The notes under the pieces are model-generated. The model saw nothing but the letters and a program-made list of their open reading frames with translations. It ran no database searches and was not told where the DNA came from. Positions 51,175 through 60,777 of a DNA stretch of 64,000 bases are shown piece by piece. Made by a program: the position numbers and the translations under genes. The stretch lies in NCBI GenBank assembly GCA_000413015.1, contig KE332515.1, positions 593,092 through 657,091 on the forward strand, given 5' to 3'. This stretch comes from Treponema socranskii subsp. paredis ATCC 35535. Lineage in GTDB: Bacteria > Spirochaetota > Spirochaetia > Treponematales > Treponemataceae. Numbering within the stretch: position 1 is the first letter of the stretch; every line of letters starts with the position of its first letter.

Positions 51175-51924
51175 TTACAGAACGCAGATCGGAACGAAAG
51201 TGTCGGCTTTCAGAGCCGCCCCTCCGATGAGTCCTCCGTCGATATCCTTTTGAGAAAGCAGTTCGGCTGCATTTGCCGCTTTCATCGAACCGCCGTACTG
51301 GATGATCGTTTCGTCGGCGACTTTTTTATCGTAGAGCTTTTCGATATGAGCTCTGCAAAACGCGTGGATCGCCTGCGCATCTTCGGGGGTCGCGGTTTTT
51401 CCCGTACCGATCGCCCACACCGGCTCGTATGCGATCGTAACGCGCGCCATTTCGGCGGCCGTTACGCCTGAAAGTCCCGCATCGAGCTGGAACGCGCACA
51501 CGCTTTCCGCCTTTCCTTCTTCACGTTCGGAAAGCAGCTCTCCGATGCACAGCACGACATCGAGACCGGACGCGAGCGCTTTGCGCACTTTTGCGTTGAT
51601 GAGCATATCGCTTTCGCCGATTTCATGCCGCCTCTCCGAATGCCCGATGATCACCGCCTGAACTCCGATGTCTTTGAGCATTTCCGCCGACACTTCGCCC
51701 GTGTGCGCTCCGTTTCCGGTAGCGGCGACATCCTGAGCACCTAAAATAATATTGCTCCCTCTTACAACCTGCGCGACCGCGTCGAGGTAGACGAAAGGCG
51801 GAGCTATCATATACTTATTCGGTTTGCCTTTCAGCTGCAGAACCAAATCCTTTGCGAGCGCGACCGCTTCGGCTTTGCTCGTATTCATTTTCCAGTTTCC
51901 CGCAATATAATGTGTCCGTGCCAT
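51175..51924 (-). CDS. tpiA: Triosephosphate isomerase
   Basis: A 249-aa glycolytic TIM-barrel enzyme interconverting DHAP and GAP. The active-site Lys is in IAGNWKMN, the His in VIIGHSERR, the Glu in AYEPVWAIGTGKTA, and the phosphate loop is QYGGSMKA and GGLIGGAAL. The start at 51924 (MARTHYIAG) has AGGAG five nt upstream and gives the family's usual length; the frame continues to 52011 through a hairpin leader and is rejected. It lies downstream of pgk but separated by a terminator. Confidence 0.97.
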   Translation of the reverse strand: MARTHYIAGNWKMNTSKAEAVALAKDLVLQLKGKPNKYMIAPPFVYLDAVAQVVRGSNIILGAQDVAATGNGAHTGEVSAEMLKDIGVQAVIIGHSERRHEIGESDMLINAKVRKALASGLDVVLCIGELLSEREEGKAESVCAFQLDAGLSGVTAAEMARVTIAYEPVWAIGTGKTATPEDAQAIHAFCRAHIEKLYDKKVADETIIQYGGSMKAANAAELLSQKDIDGGLIGGAALKADTFVPICVL

Positions 51925-51935
51925 AAAAACTCCTA

Positions 51936-52019
51936 TAAAAACTTTTGCAGGTACTTGCAGCGAAGCTTCAAGCAAGTTGCAACTTCCGAAAAAGTTTTTA
52001 GTCGTGCGCAAAAGCGCAC
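51936..52019 (-). promoter_or_regulatory. Structured tpiA leader
   Basis: TAAAAACTTTT (51936-51946) pairs with AAAAGTTTTTA (51990-52000), enclosing ACTTGC/GCAAGT and GAAGCTTC palindromes, so a 65-nt stem-loop ends immediately before the tpiA ribosome site. A second hairpin GTGCGC-AAAA-GCGCAC lies at 52004-52019. Such a structure could affect mRNA stability or translation; no known riboswitch motif is recognised. Confidence 0.6.
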
Positions 52020-52123
52020 ACGTTCAATAATCGAGTTTGCGAAACTATACTGTATCGTATTCATTCGATTTTCATTAAAACAATACGTATACATAGATTC
52101 CGCAAACACCCGTGCAAACTCGA

Positions 52124-52164
52124 GATAAAAAGCGACGACGATATTTCAGACGGCGCTTTTTATC
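52124..52164 (-). terminator. pgk terminator
   Basis: GATAAAAAGCGACG (52124-52137) pairs with CGGCGCTTTTTATC (52151-52164) with one mismatch; the minus-strand 3' arm carries CTTTTTATC. It lies 56 bp past the pgk stop. Confidence 0.75.
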
Positions 52165-52219
52165 GTATCTCCTATAAAAAATTAATAATTTTCAAACTCG
52201 CCGTTTGACCACCGATAAT

Positions 52220-53491
52220 TTATTTTTGCGCCAAAATCGCGATGCCCGGAAGCGTTTTTCCTTCAAGGAATTCGAGAGACGCGCCGCCGCCCGTGGAAAC
52301 GTGGCTCATCTTATCGGCAAGGTGAAATTTGTTGACCGCAGCGACCGAATCGCCGCCGCCGACTACCGTCATAGCGCCGCGAGATGTCGCTTCGGCGACC
52401 ATACGCGCAACCGCTTCCGTTCCTTTCGAAAAGGCTTCGAATTCGAAAACGCCGACGGGTCCGTTCCAAATGATCGACTTCGCTTCTCCGATCGCCTTTT
52501 TGTACAGTTCGAGGGTTTTCGGCCCCACATCGAGCGCCATGAGATTGTCGGGAATATCGGTACCGTCGATCGAAACGGCGGAAGCGTTCGCATCGAAAGA
52601 CTCGGCACCTCTGTGATCGACCGGCAAAAGGATGTTTACGCCTTTTGCTTTCGCATCGCTTAATAATTTTTTTGCCGTATCGATAAAATCGTCTTCGACG
52701 AGCGATTTTCCGACGCTGTGTCCCTGAGCTTTCAAAAACGTGTACGACATACCGCCGCCGATGACGAGCGTCGATGCGTTTTTCAAAAGACTTTCGAGGA
52801 CGGCGATTTTCGAAGAAACCTTTGCGCCTCCGATAATCGCAACCATCGGTTTCAGAGGATTGTGCAGCATCGGATCGAGATACTTTACTTCTTTTTCCAT
52901 GAGAAAACCGCCGACGCATTCCGTTTTCATAAACTTTGCAATCGTCGCAGTCGACGCCTGATCGCGGTGCGCGGTGCCGAACGCATCGTTGACGAAGATA
53001 TCGCCGTAAGTCGAAAGCTCTTTGGCCATTCCCTCGCGCTCTTCGGCCGTCTTTGCCGTCTCTTCTTTATGAAAGCGGACGTTTTCAAGCATCATAACTC
53101 CGCCCTCAGGCAGAGCGTCGACGGCGGCTTTTTGACCGAGCGCGTCGGGCGCAAACACGACGTGCGTACCGAGCTTTTTTTCCAAATACGCGGCAACGGG
53201 CGCCATGCGGTTTTTCCCCGCGATGAATTTTTCTTTGTCCTCTTCGGTAAACGGCTTTCCCGCCTTTTCCGCTTTTTCGGCGGCTTTTTTTACGTCTTTC
53301 GCAGGATCGCCGAGATGGCTCATCAAAACGAGACTCCGCGGTTTTTGTTCAAGGATATATTTGATCGTCGGCAGCGCCGCCATAATGCGCGTATCGTCCT
53401 GAACGACGCCGTCTTTCATCGGAACGTTGAAATCGACTCTCATGACGATGCGCTTGCCTTTTAAATCCACATCTTTTACGGTTTTAATCAT
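52220..53491 (-). CDS. pgk: Phosphoglycerate kinase
   Basis: A 423-aa glycolytic enzyme making ATP from 1,3-bisphosphoglycerate. Motifs: [16 protein letters not shown] at the N-terminus, [35 protein letters not shown] and the nucleotide-site [12 protein letters not shown] with the hinge [16 protein letters not shown]. Full length. AGGGGGCATT precedes the ATG. Together with tpiA and gap nearby it covers the triose part of glycolysis, though the three are not one operon. Confidence 0.97.
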   Translation of the reverse strand: MIKTVKDVDLKGKRIVMRVDFNVPMKDGVVQDDTRIMAALPTIKYILEQKPRSLVLMSHLGDPAKDVKKAAEKAEKAGKPFTEEDKEKFIAGKNRMAPVAAYLEKKLGTHVVFAPDALGQKAAVDALPEGGVMMLENVRFHKEETAKTAEEREGMAKELSTYGDIFVNDAFGTAHRDQASTATIAKFMKTECVGGFLMEKEVKYLDPMLHNPLKPMVAIIGGAKVSSKIAVLESLLKNASTLVIGGGMSYTFLKAQGHSVGKSLVEDDFIDTAKKLLSDAKAKGVNILLPVDHRGAESFDANASAVSIDGTDIPDNLMALDVGPKTLELYKKAIGEAKSIIWNGPVGVFEFEAFSKGTEAVARMVAEATSRGAMTVVGGGDSVAAVNKFHLADKMSHVSTGGGASLEFLEGKTLPGIAILAQK

Positions 53492-53694
53492 AATGCCCCC
53501 TGCTGTATTGTTTCAAAATTTTTTTGCGATTCGATTTTTCATTATATATTTTCTCGGCGCAATATTCAATCGTATGAATGAATCGTCTCATCCGTTTTTC
53601 ATTGCGACGCTTTTAATAAGCCTTTATACACAAAGATGTATTAAAAAATCGATAACACTTCTAAAAATCCAAGTGCATTTTCAAAAATATCCGC

Positions 53695-53723
53695 TTGTCT
53701 TTTTTCAGCCGATTCATTATTTT
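53695..53723 (+). promoter_or_regulatory. Candidate promoter of the 53733 gene, leaderless type
   Basis: TTGTCT (53695-53700), 17 nt, TATTTT (53718-53723), then 9 nt to the ATG. No Shine-Dalgarno. Moderate match. Confidence 0.4.
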
Positions 53724-53732
53724 TTATATGAA

Positions 53733-54599
53733 ATGAAACGGATTCGAATAACGCTTATATGTATTTCGGTGCTGACACTCTCCCTCGCTTCTCTCTTTTC
53801 GGAAGCGATTTCCGCCGAAGCGCAAAAGGAAATCGACGGCTTTATGACGCTGCGCATGAACCTCGCTTCCTGCGCTTCACCCGAAACTGCGCTTTCGGAA
53901 ATCGAAGCGTACGCAGCGGAACATTTTTCAGAAAACGCGCTTGCATCTTTTACCGATGAAGAAAAATTGATTTTCGAGAATTTTAAAATCCTCGAACAGT
54001 ACAATTATATGCGGCAAATTCCGTCGATGGAAGGTTCTCTCAAATCGCTCATACGTACTCAGTACGATAAAAACGACGCATATTTTTCGGCACACAAAAA
54101 CGGCGCGATAAACAAATGGCTGTGGTCTACAGCGGCCGATATGCTTTCGTGCAATTTGAGCTATGCGACGGTCGGCGTCATCATGCGCGACGGTATCGCC
54201 GTAAAAAAATATTATGAAAAAGCACTCAACGAAGATCCCGCCATGTCGTACGCGCTCACGAACATCGCGCAGTGGTATTATTTCGCACCGTCCATCGGCG
54301 GCGGGAGCAAAACGAAAGCGGGAGAATATTTCGAACGCGCGGTAAGGGATGCGCGCACTGATGCGGAAACGTATTTTGCAAAGATTTTTCTTTCTCAATT
54401 TTTATTCGACGACAAAACGCAAAAAGCCGAAAGCGCAAAGCTGCTCGACGAAGCGGACTCGCTTCAGAAAGGCGGAAGCTATATCGCGTGGATCAAAAAA
54501 GTCAATAAAGCCGGGTATTCGCTTTTGGAGTACAACGCCAAAAAGATGACACCCGACAATATCGAAAAAAAACTTGCAAAACAAAACAAAAGTCTCTAA
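53733..54599 (+). CDS. Exported TPR-like protein of unknown function
   Basis: A 288-aa protein with a signal peptide (RITLICISVLTLSLASLFSEA) and helical repeats; the clearest TPR-like part is VKKYYEKALNEDPAMSYALTNIAQWY..EYFERAVRDARTDAETYF (about 165-230). A frame open from 53427 would overlap pgk and include the promoter; ATG 53733 gives a proper signal peptide. No named family is recognised. A terminator follows. Confidence 0.78.
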   Translation: MKRIRITLICISVLTLSLASLFSEAISAEAQKEIDGFMTLRMNLASCASPETALSEIEAYAAEHFSENALASFTDEEKLIFENFKILEQYNYMRQIPSMEGSLKSLIRTQYDKNDAYFSAHKNGAINKWLWSTAADMLSCNLSYATVGVIMRDGIAVKKYYEKALNEDPAMSYALTNIAQWYYFAPSIGGGSKTKAGEYFERAVRDARTDAETYFAKIFLSQFLFDDKTQKAESAKLLDEADSLQKGGSYIAWIKKVNKAGYSLLEYNAKKMTPDNIEKKLAKQNKSL

Positions 54600-54655
54600 A
54601 AACAGAAGCTTTCGGAGATTTGAAAAAGCGTTTTTCAGCGGTATACAAAAAAATT

Positions 54656-54689
54656 AAGGGACCGTATCCTCCTTGCGGCCCCTTTTTTT
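54656..54689 (+). terminator. Terminator after the exported TPR-like gene
   Basis: AAGGG-A-CCG (54656-54664) pairs with CGG-C-CCCTT (54676-54684) with one mismatch, followed by a run of T to 54689. Confidence 0.75.
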
Positions 54690-54737
54690 ATCCGCGCGGA
54701 AAAGCATATCGATTGAAACCGTTTAAACAAAAATCCG

Positions 54738-55817
54738 CTATCGTATCTTTGTAAGGCTCGCGTTGAATTCGGCACCCGACATCTTTCCTTCGGGATAAAA
54801 ATTGACTCCGTCGCGGAGCGTCATAAGTTCGTTTTCAACGCAGCCGAGCACCGCATCGAAATCGGGAGAATCCAGCGGCACATCCCGTATGGGACTCGAA
54901 AGCATTCTGCGCCGGTAGCGCTCGGAATATCTCAGCGGATTCGGATTTTTTCCCGCAGCCGTCCGTAAGTTCCATAAAAAGCGCGCGCAAAGAATACGGC
55001 TCGCTTCCGAAGACGAGCGAAGCTGAGCGTCGTCCGAAGCGCCTGAAACGCTTTTCAGCAAACCCGTACCCCGCACAACGGAGAATAATTTTTCACCGCC
55101 GTACTTTTTTCCGCCGGTATAGATATCCAATAGCTGTGTCGAGGCCTGCGTTATTTCGATCATCTGCAAAAGCGAAAGCGACTCGAGCGGCAAAAATTTC
55201 GAAAGCGCTTTGTCGTCGGAAACGGCATCTTTAAGACGCCACGCTTTTTCGCGGAGCGGCGAATAGGCGCTTTTATAAAAAGGCGCGAGGAGCAAAAAAG
55301 CCGTATCGAAGAGACCTGCCGCTTCATCGTACTTTGCGTCTTTGTATGCACGGAGCGCGGATTCGAGGACGAGAACTCCGTCTCCGCTTCGAAGCGAAAG
55401 CGCTTCTTTTAAATTAACAATTCCCAAGCGATGTCCGAGCACGATCGCTTCGCTGTCGTCGGCATAACGCCGGACAGCCTGATCATAGCATTTTCTGGCT
55501 TCGTTCGTATTTCCGCCGATAAAATACACGCGGCCCAAAAGCGCATAGAGACGGGAAGCAGTTCGTTTTTCAAGTTCGGGAAATGCGAGACGCTTTTGTA
55601 TCTCCGAAATGATATGCGCCCTTTCAGCCGCATACGTTTCAGGACTGTCTCCGCTGAAAAAAGCGGCATCGAGAGGAACAAGACGCGACTGCATCGAAAG
55701 CGAAAAACCGCCGTCGGTCGTTTCATCCGAAGAGACGAGTACGTCTTTTTGAAACGTCATACAGGAAACAAGAGCTAACGTAAACGCCGCAAAAATAATA
55801 ATTATTAATTTTTTCAT
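54738..55817 (-). CDS. TPR-like lipoprotein
   Basis: A 359-aa protein with a lipobox (ALVSC, Cys19) after a short signal peptide. Helical repeats follow (RLYALLGRVYFIGGNTNEARKCYDQAV, about 85-115, TPR-like). The start overlaps the stop of the upstream 880-aa gene as ATGA (55814-55817), so the two are translated together. Family unknown. It probably sits on the periplasmic face and may partner the propeller-like membrane protein. Confidence 0.82.
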   Translation of the reverse strand: MKKLIIIIFAAFTLALVSCMTFQKDVLVSSDETTDGGFSLSMQSRLVPLDAAFFSGDSPETYAAERAHIISEIQKRLAFPELEKRTASRLYALLGRVYFIGGNTNEARKCYDQAVRRYADDSEAIVLGHRLGIVNLKEALSLRSGDGVLVLESALRAYKDAKYDEAAGLFDTAFLLLAPFYKSAYSPLREKAWRLKDAVSDDKALSKFLPLESLSLLQMIEITQASTQLLDIYTGGKKYGGEKLFSVVRGTGLLKSVSGASDDAQLRSSSEASRILCARFLWNLRTAAGKNPNPLRYSERYRRRMLSSPIRDVPLDSPDFDAVLGCVENELMTLRDGVNFYPEGKMSGAEFNASLTKIR

Positions 55818-58456
55818 TGTATATCCCAGGCATATAAGTTTTTATCGAACGAAAGAACGATACATTCGCCTTTTTTATCGCCGTTGACATCCGCTATGAC
55901 GGGTACGCCCCTGCCCGCGACGGGAAATCCGGGTACGAGTTCGAGAGACTGCATAAAACCGTAGAGTACGTTTTCGTCGGCGCACGCATACACGGCATCT
56001 CCCGAAGCGGAACGTACGGAAGCGATTTTTCCTTGCCGTGCAGAAGATGCGCCGGGAATCTTTACCGTCGTAAACGTGCCGTCAAGGGCGAAGCGATAGA
56101 CTTCCGCATCCTCTGAAAGCGCAAAGAAAAAAGTTCCGCATGAAACGACATTCGTATAAAATACGCCGTTCGTTTCTATCGGAAAACCTTCTTCGAGCTT
56201 TGCGTCTTTGAAAAGGTAAAACCTGCCCGATTGGGTTATAAACGCCGTATAGAGAAAACCGCCGCTCTCCAGCAGCGCAGGCGAATCGAAACCTATGCCG
56301 TCTATTTCCATCGGCTCGGAAGGATTGATAATTTTTTGATTTTTCATAAGATAGATCGAGCCTGCAAACGACTTTTCGTAGACTGCAGCCGTATCGCCCG
56401 AAAGAGAAGGCGCGGAAAGGATTTCGCCGTCGTCCGGAAACTGCACTTCGTCGTAAGTACCGTCGTCTTTTACGACGACCATAACCGAACCTCGCGACGG
56501 AATCAAAAGCGTTTTACCGAATGCCGCAGGCCGCGCGGACGGAGCGGCGCCCGTGAGGATCGGAAAGTTTCCGACGTTTTCGAGAGCGCGGTTCAGCAAA
56601 TGTACCGCACCGTTCGCACCGACGGCCCAAAGCACCCCTCCTTCCCTGCACTTTTCCGCAGCCGAAACGATCGACGCGGTTTCGGTCAAACCGAGCTCCG
56701 TCTTCTTCATGGACGCAAGTTCGAAAGAGCGTATCTTTTTTCCGTTTTCAAGCCAAAACACCGCACCGGGATTTTTTCCCGCTTCGGCGTGCAGCAAAAA
56801 GTCGGTCGCCCCTTCGATCGCGATCGGAAATCCCGGAACGAGATGCATATCCGATACGGAAGAAGCGACCGCATGCAGCTGACAGGTGAGCACGGAATTT
56901 TTTAAACGGAAATCGCAGCGGCCGACTGTATATAATTTGAGCACGTCGGCAAGCAGCGTACCGTTTCGGATAAAAAACGGAATGCTCCGTTTCAAATCGT
57001 AATACACGCTCACCGTCGCTTCCGCCGACTGATTGCCGGACACCGTTTTCCAATTTTCGTTCCGCGCAAGCATTTTGCGATCTTTCAGATCATTGTACAC
57101 TGTCGAAAGATTTTGCGGCGACTCGGAAAAATAAATATATTCTCCCTGCACGAAATAATACGGGCGAGGCAGATCGACGCCGAACGACGAAAGCAGCTCG
57201 CGAAGCAGCGGCGGCATATCGATGCGGGGAAGGCGCACGCCTCCGATTATTAAATTCGTATTGTTTTCGATCGCAAACGACGAAAATATGGAATCGAATA
57301 TTGTTTCTCTCTGACGCGCATCGCGTATTTGCAGCACAAAAACGGGATCGGTATTGCCTTCGATACCGAGGACTGCGCACTCGCTTCCCGTCCATGAAAA
57401 AACGATATCGTCGAGGGATACCGAAAAAAGCCGCTTGCACCAAGCGTTCGCTCTTTGCCATGTGCGCTCGATATCGCTCGTCTTTTGCAAAAGCGGAAAA
57501 AGAGCATCTTTCAATTCAGTGAACTGCCCTGCGTTCAGCAACGTATAGTACTGCACACTCTCTCCGAGCTGCGAAAGAAGCGCGGGCATTTTCGAATTTT
57601 TTATTAAAAGAGGCGCGAGCGGAGATACGCTCGTATCCGAAATCGCAAAAGGGAATTCGGCTTTGACCGTAATATCCGCATCGGTGATACCGAATGAAAC
57701 GACGCTGAGAGCCGTTTCATCGAGCAGCGAGGAAAGAGCCTCAGTGACATCGTTTCCGGCGGTAAACTGTTCGGCAAGCCGCTTTCCGTTAGCAATAATG
57801 CGGATGGGATCGTTCGTTTTTTGCAGCAAAACCGCCTTTTCTTCTTTTTTGTACGCATGAGCGTTATCGTCCGAAATCGCACGGGAAAGAGAAGAAAGCG
57901 AATCGGATGCTACGACGAGATTTCGCTTTTGAGCGATATAATACGCGCTGTTTTTTTCGGCAGAGTATTTGAAATACGGAAAATCGTAATCTTTCACATA
58001 CTCCAAATTATTAATATTCAAATGGGGCGCGATAAGAGGAGCAAGACGCGTAAGCGCGGAAAGAAAACTCATATCGATGAGGGCGATATACGACGAAGTC
58101 CCCTTCCCCGCATAAAACGCCGCATACACGCTTCGGGAAGCGGCGAAGCGCAGATATTTGTTGCCGCGCAGAGCCGACGAGCGGAACTCCATAAACGGAG
58201 CGCGGTAATTCGAAAGCAGCGGATCGGCAAGCAGCACGTCGGCGGCTTTCAAATCGATTATCGGAGAGACGGCATCCCACACGGAATCGGTATGTACGAA
58301 AACCGAATAATCGGACGGAATCACGTCGAGCGGCGACATTCTGTCGAGAGCGGAAAAACCGATCCATCCGAAGAGAGAGACGAGGATAATACAGAAAAAA
58401 ATTAAAATTCCTTTGAAAAGCCGAATAATGAACGGCGATTTTTTCTTTTCATTCAT
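55814..58456 (-). CDS. Large membrane-anchored protein with propeller-like repeats
   Basis: An 880-aa protein with one transmembrane helix (about 11-36, IRLFKGILIFFCIILVSLFGWIGF) and a large outer part. The first about 520 residues resemble DUF3352-type or substrate-binding folds. The rest has repeated units containing PGFPIxxxG (VPGFPIAIEG, EGFPIETNG, VPGFPVAGRG) and ends VIADVNGDKKGECIVLSFDKNLYAWD, an FG-GAP/VCBS-like calcium loop. A beta-propeller is likely. The ATG lacks a Shine-Dalgarno; TATACT ends 7 nt upstream. It forms an operon with the TPR lipoprotein. Confidence 0.8.
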   Translation of the reverse strand: MNEKKKSPFIIRLFKGILIFFCIILVSLFGWIGFSALDRMSPLDVIPSDYSVFVHTDSVWDAVSPIIDLKAADVLLADPLLSNYRAPFMEFRSSALRGNKYLRFAASRSVYAAFYAGKGTSSYIALIDMSFLSALTRLAPLIAPHLNINNLEYVKDYDFPYFKYSAEKNSAYYIAQKRNLVVASDSLSSLSRAISDDNAHAYKKEEKAVLLQKTNDPIRIIANGKRLAEQFTAGNDVTEALSSLLDETALSVVSFGITDADITVKAEFPFAISDTSVSPLAPLLIKNSKMPALLSQLGESVQYYTLLNAGQFTELKDALFPLLQKTSDIERTWQRANAWCKRLFSVSLDDIVFSWTGSECAVLGIEGNTDPVFVLQIRDARQRETIFDSIFSSFAIENNTNLIIGGVRLPRIDMPPLLRELLSSFGVDLPRPYYFVQGEYIYFSESPQNLSTVYNDLKDRKMLARNENWKTVSGNQSAEATVSVYYDLKRSIPFFIRNGTLLADVLKLYTVGRCDFRLKNSVLTCQLHAVASSVSDMHLVPGFPIAIEGATDFLLHAEAGKNPGAVFWLENGKKIRSFELASMKKTELGLTETASIVSAAEKCREGGVLWAVGANGAVHLLNRALENVGNFPILTGAAPSARPAAFGKTLLIPSRGSVMVVVKDDGTYDEVQFPDDGEILSAPSLSGDTAAVYEKSFAGSIYLMKNQKIINPSEPMEIDGIGFDSPALLESGGFLYTAFITQSGRFYLFKDAKLEEGFPIETNGVFYTNVVSCGTFFFALSEDAEVYRFALDGTFTTVKIPGASSARQGKIASVRSASGDAVYACADENVLYGFMQSLELVPGFPVAGRGVPVIADVNGDKKGECIVLSFDKNLYAWDIQ

Positions 58457-58463
58457 AGCATAC

Positions 58464-58505
58464 AGTATAGCAGATATGTAATATTTTTTCAGTATCTGTT
58501 ATAGT
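58464..58505. promoter_or_regulatory. Back-to-back leaderless-type promoters
   Basis: Minus strand: CTGAAA (58492-58487), 17 nt, TATACT (58469-58464), then 7 nt to the ATG at 58456. Plus strand: TATAGT (58500-58505), 9 nt before the ATG at 58515, with a poor -35. The whole divergent gap is 58 bp and neither gene has a ribosome site. Confidence 0.55.
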
Positions 58506-58514
58506 TATTTTTAT

Positions 58515-58982
58515 ATGAATGAAGAACGAAAACAATTTTTTATCGAACTCGAAAAAAAAATCGGCGACGCCGTCGAAGAGCTGGAATTCGTATGCATCAA
58601 TGCCGATAAAAAAACATACGCGGCTCTCTCGCTTGTTTCTTCCCGCAGCGAACTTTGGGGGCTCCTCGTCTTTTGTGCGCACGGACTGTATTTTTACGTT
58701 TCCCCGTCCGAAAATTTCATGGCTCAGATGTTTCGCGAAATGACGCACGGAAAAAAGCCTTCCGAACAGCTCATCGATTTCGGCCGAATCGAAGCGTTCG
58801 AAACCGAACTGCCTCCGAAAAAATGGTACAATATATTTTTTACCGATGTAAAACACCGCGTCGACGCATCGTTCGCTCTTGAAAAAAACCGATATTATTT
58901 TACGATGACGACGCTCGCTCCCGCCGCCGGTGTACAAGAGCGGATTCAAAAAAAACTGCGCGGAATATCGGCGTCTACATAA
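58515..58982 (+). CDS. Hypothetical protein
   Basis: A 155-aa soluble protein without signal peptide. Mixed alpha/beta; segments such as WGLLVFCAHGLYFYVSPSENFMAQMFRE and NRYYFTMTTLAPAAGVQERI suggest a PH-like or small barrel fold, but I do not recognise it. It is divergent from the 880-aa gene and precedes a palindrome-rich spacer. A coding gene is supported by clean frame use and codon bias like its neighbours. Confidence 0.72.
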   Translation: MNEERKQFFIELEKKIGDAVEELEFVCINADKKTYAALSLVSSRSELWGLLVFCAHGLYFYVSPSENFMAQMFREMTHGKKPSEQLIDFGRIEAFETELPPKKWYNIFFTDVKHRVDASFALEKNRYYFTMTTLAPAAGVQERIQKKLRGISAST

Positions 58983-59045
58983 ACAAACTCGCCGCAAAGC
59001 AGCGGACTTTCAAACGGAATCGCGCATAAAAAAACCGGCCGTTAA

Positions 59046-59246
59046 AATTGCACAGCGAGTAAATCTTCAGATTTAGGAGCTGTGCAATTCGTGCGCGAGC
59101 CTCGCAACGAGCGCGTAAGCGCGAAGTTTCAAGCGACGCACACGTATATCCGCGAGTTTTCAAAAGAAAACTCGCAGTTAAATTGAACGGCGCCATTTCA
59201 GACGTTCAATTTAACCGGCCGACATGCATCACGCACCGGCCGGTTT
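59046..59246. repeat. String of five hairpins between 58515 gene and gap
   Basis: AATTGCACAGC/GCTGTGCAATT (59046-59089, 11 bp, with an inner AAATC-TTCA-GATTT); CGTGCG..CGCACACG (59091-59144, imperfect, with GCGCG-TAA-GCGCG inside); GCGAGTTTTC-AAAA-GAAAACTCGC (59152-59175, perfect); TTAAATTGAACG with CGTTCAATTTAA (59178-59214, perfect 12 bp); AACCGGCCG with CGGCCGGTT (59213-59245). The first and last arms, AACCGGCC at 59033-59040 and the final CGGCCGGTT, are also complementary. The last hairpin probably ends gap transcription. This 499-bp region (58983-59481) has no supported gene. Confidence 0.8.
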
Positions 59247-59277
59247 TGTCGATTAGGTCGAACGACGGGCTAAGCCC

Positions 59278-59481
59278 TTACTTGCTGATCACGCGGATCA
59301 TTTCGCAGAGCTTGTTCGAGTAGCCCCACTCGTTGTCATACCCACGGTCGAAGCAAGTGCGTACGACCGTGCACAACACTTACTTGCTGATCACGCGGAT
59401 CATTTCGCAGAGCTTGTTCGAGTAGCCCCATTCGTTATCATACCCACGGTCGAAGCAAGTGCGTACGACCGTGCACAACAC
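59278..59481 (-). repeat. Two extra 102-bp tandem copies of the gap 3' end
   Basis: Units start at 59278 and 59380; the true gap end starts at 59482 (period 102 bp). Each unit has about 65 bp of gap tail, encoding [20 protein letters not shown] and a stop, plus a 37-bp linker holding an 8-bp hairpin (CACGGTCG/CGACCGTG). The unit is exactly 34 codons, so frame is kept. Differences among the three tails (GAT/GAC, GAA/GAG, CTC/CTT) are all synonymous. Confidence 0.93.
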
Positions 59482-60543
<1,062 letters not shown>

Positions 60544-60572
60544 TTATTAATAAAAATCATTTTACGGCAATA

Positions 60573-60601
60573 ATTTTACGCTTTATAAATGGCAGTGTCA
60601 A
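60573..60601 (-). promoter_or_regulatory. gap promoter
   Basis: Minus strand: TTGACA (60601-60596), 17 nt, TAAAAT (60578-60573). Near consensus, with a conventional leader of about 35 nt and a ribosome site. Confidence 0.8.
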
Positions 60602-60643
60602 GGCGGCACATTATACGGTATCACATTCGGTTTTTCATATTCC

Positions 60644-60672
60644 TTGACAGCATGCGGTGAACCTGTTAAAAT
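60644..60672 (+). promoter_or_regulatory. tRNA-Val promoter
   Basis: TTGACA (60644-60649), 17 nt, TAAAAT (60667-60672); the same -35 and -10 hexamers as the divergent gap promoter. The transcript would start near 60680, 24 nt before the tRNA, and read on into the uridine kinase-like gene. Confidence 0.8.
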
Positions 60673-60703
60673 ATATTATTATATTCGATGCTTGAAATCG
60701 TTC

Positions 60704-60775
60704 GGGCGGTTAACTCAGGGGTAGAGTGCTACCTTCACACGGTAGAAGCCATTGGTTCAAATCCAATACCGCCTA
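60704..60775 (+). tRNA. tRNA-Val (anticodon CAC)
   Basis: A complete 72-nt cloverleaf: acceptor GGGCGGT/ACCGCCT, D arm ACTC-AGGGGTA-GAGT, anticodon arm CTACC-TTCACAC-GGTAG with anticodon CAC (60736-60738), T arm ATTGG-TTCAAAT-CCAAT, discriminator A. CCA is not encoded. It decodes GUG. Only 2 nt separate it from the next start codon. Confidence 0.97.
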
Positions 60776-60777
60776 AT

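Noticed and set aside
53427-53732. N-terminal extension of the exported TPR-like gene back to 53427
   Set aside because: It would overlap the pgk start and its ribosome site and bury the signal peptide; ATG 53733 gives a normal exported protein.
60688-60777. Uridine kinase-like ORF starting at 60688
   Set aside because: That frame is translated from the tRNA-Val gene; the cloverleaf is complete, so the protein must start at 60778 or later.
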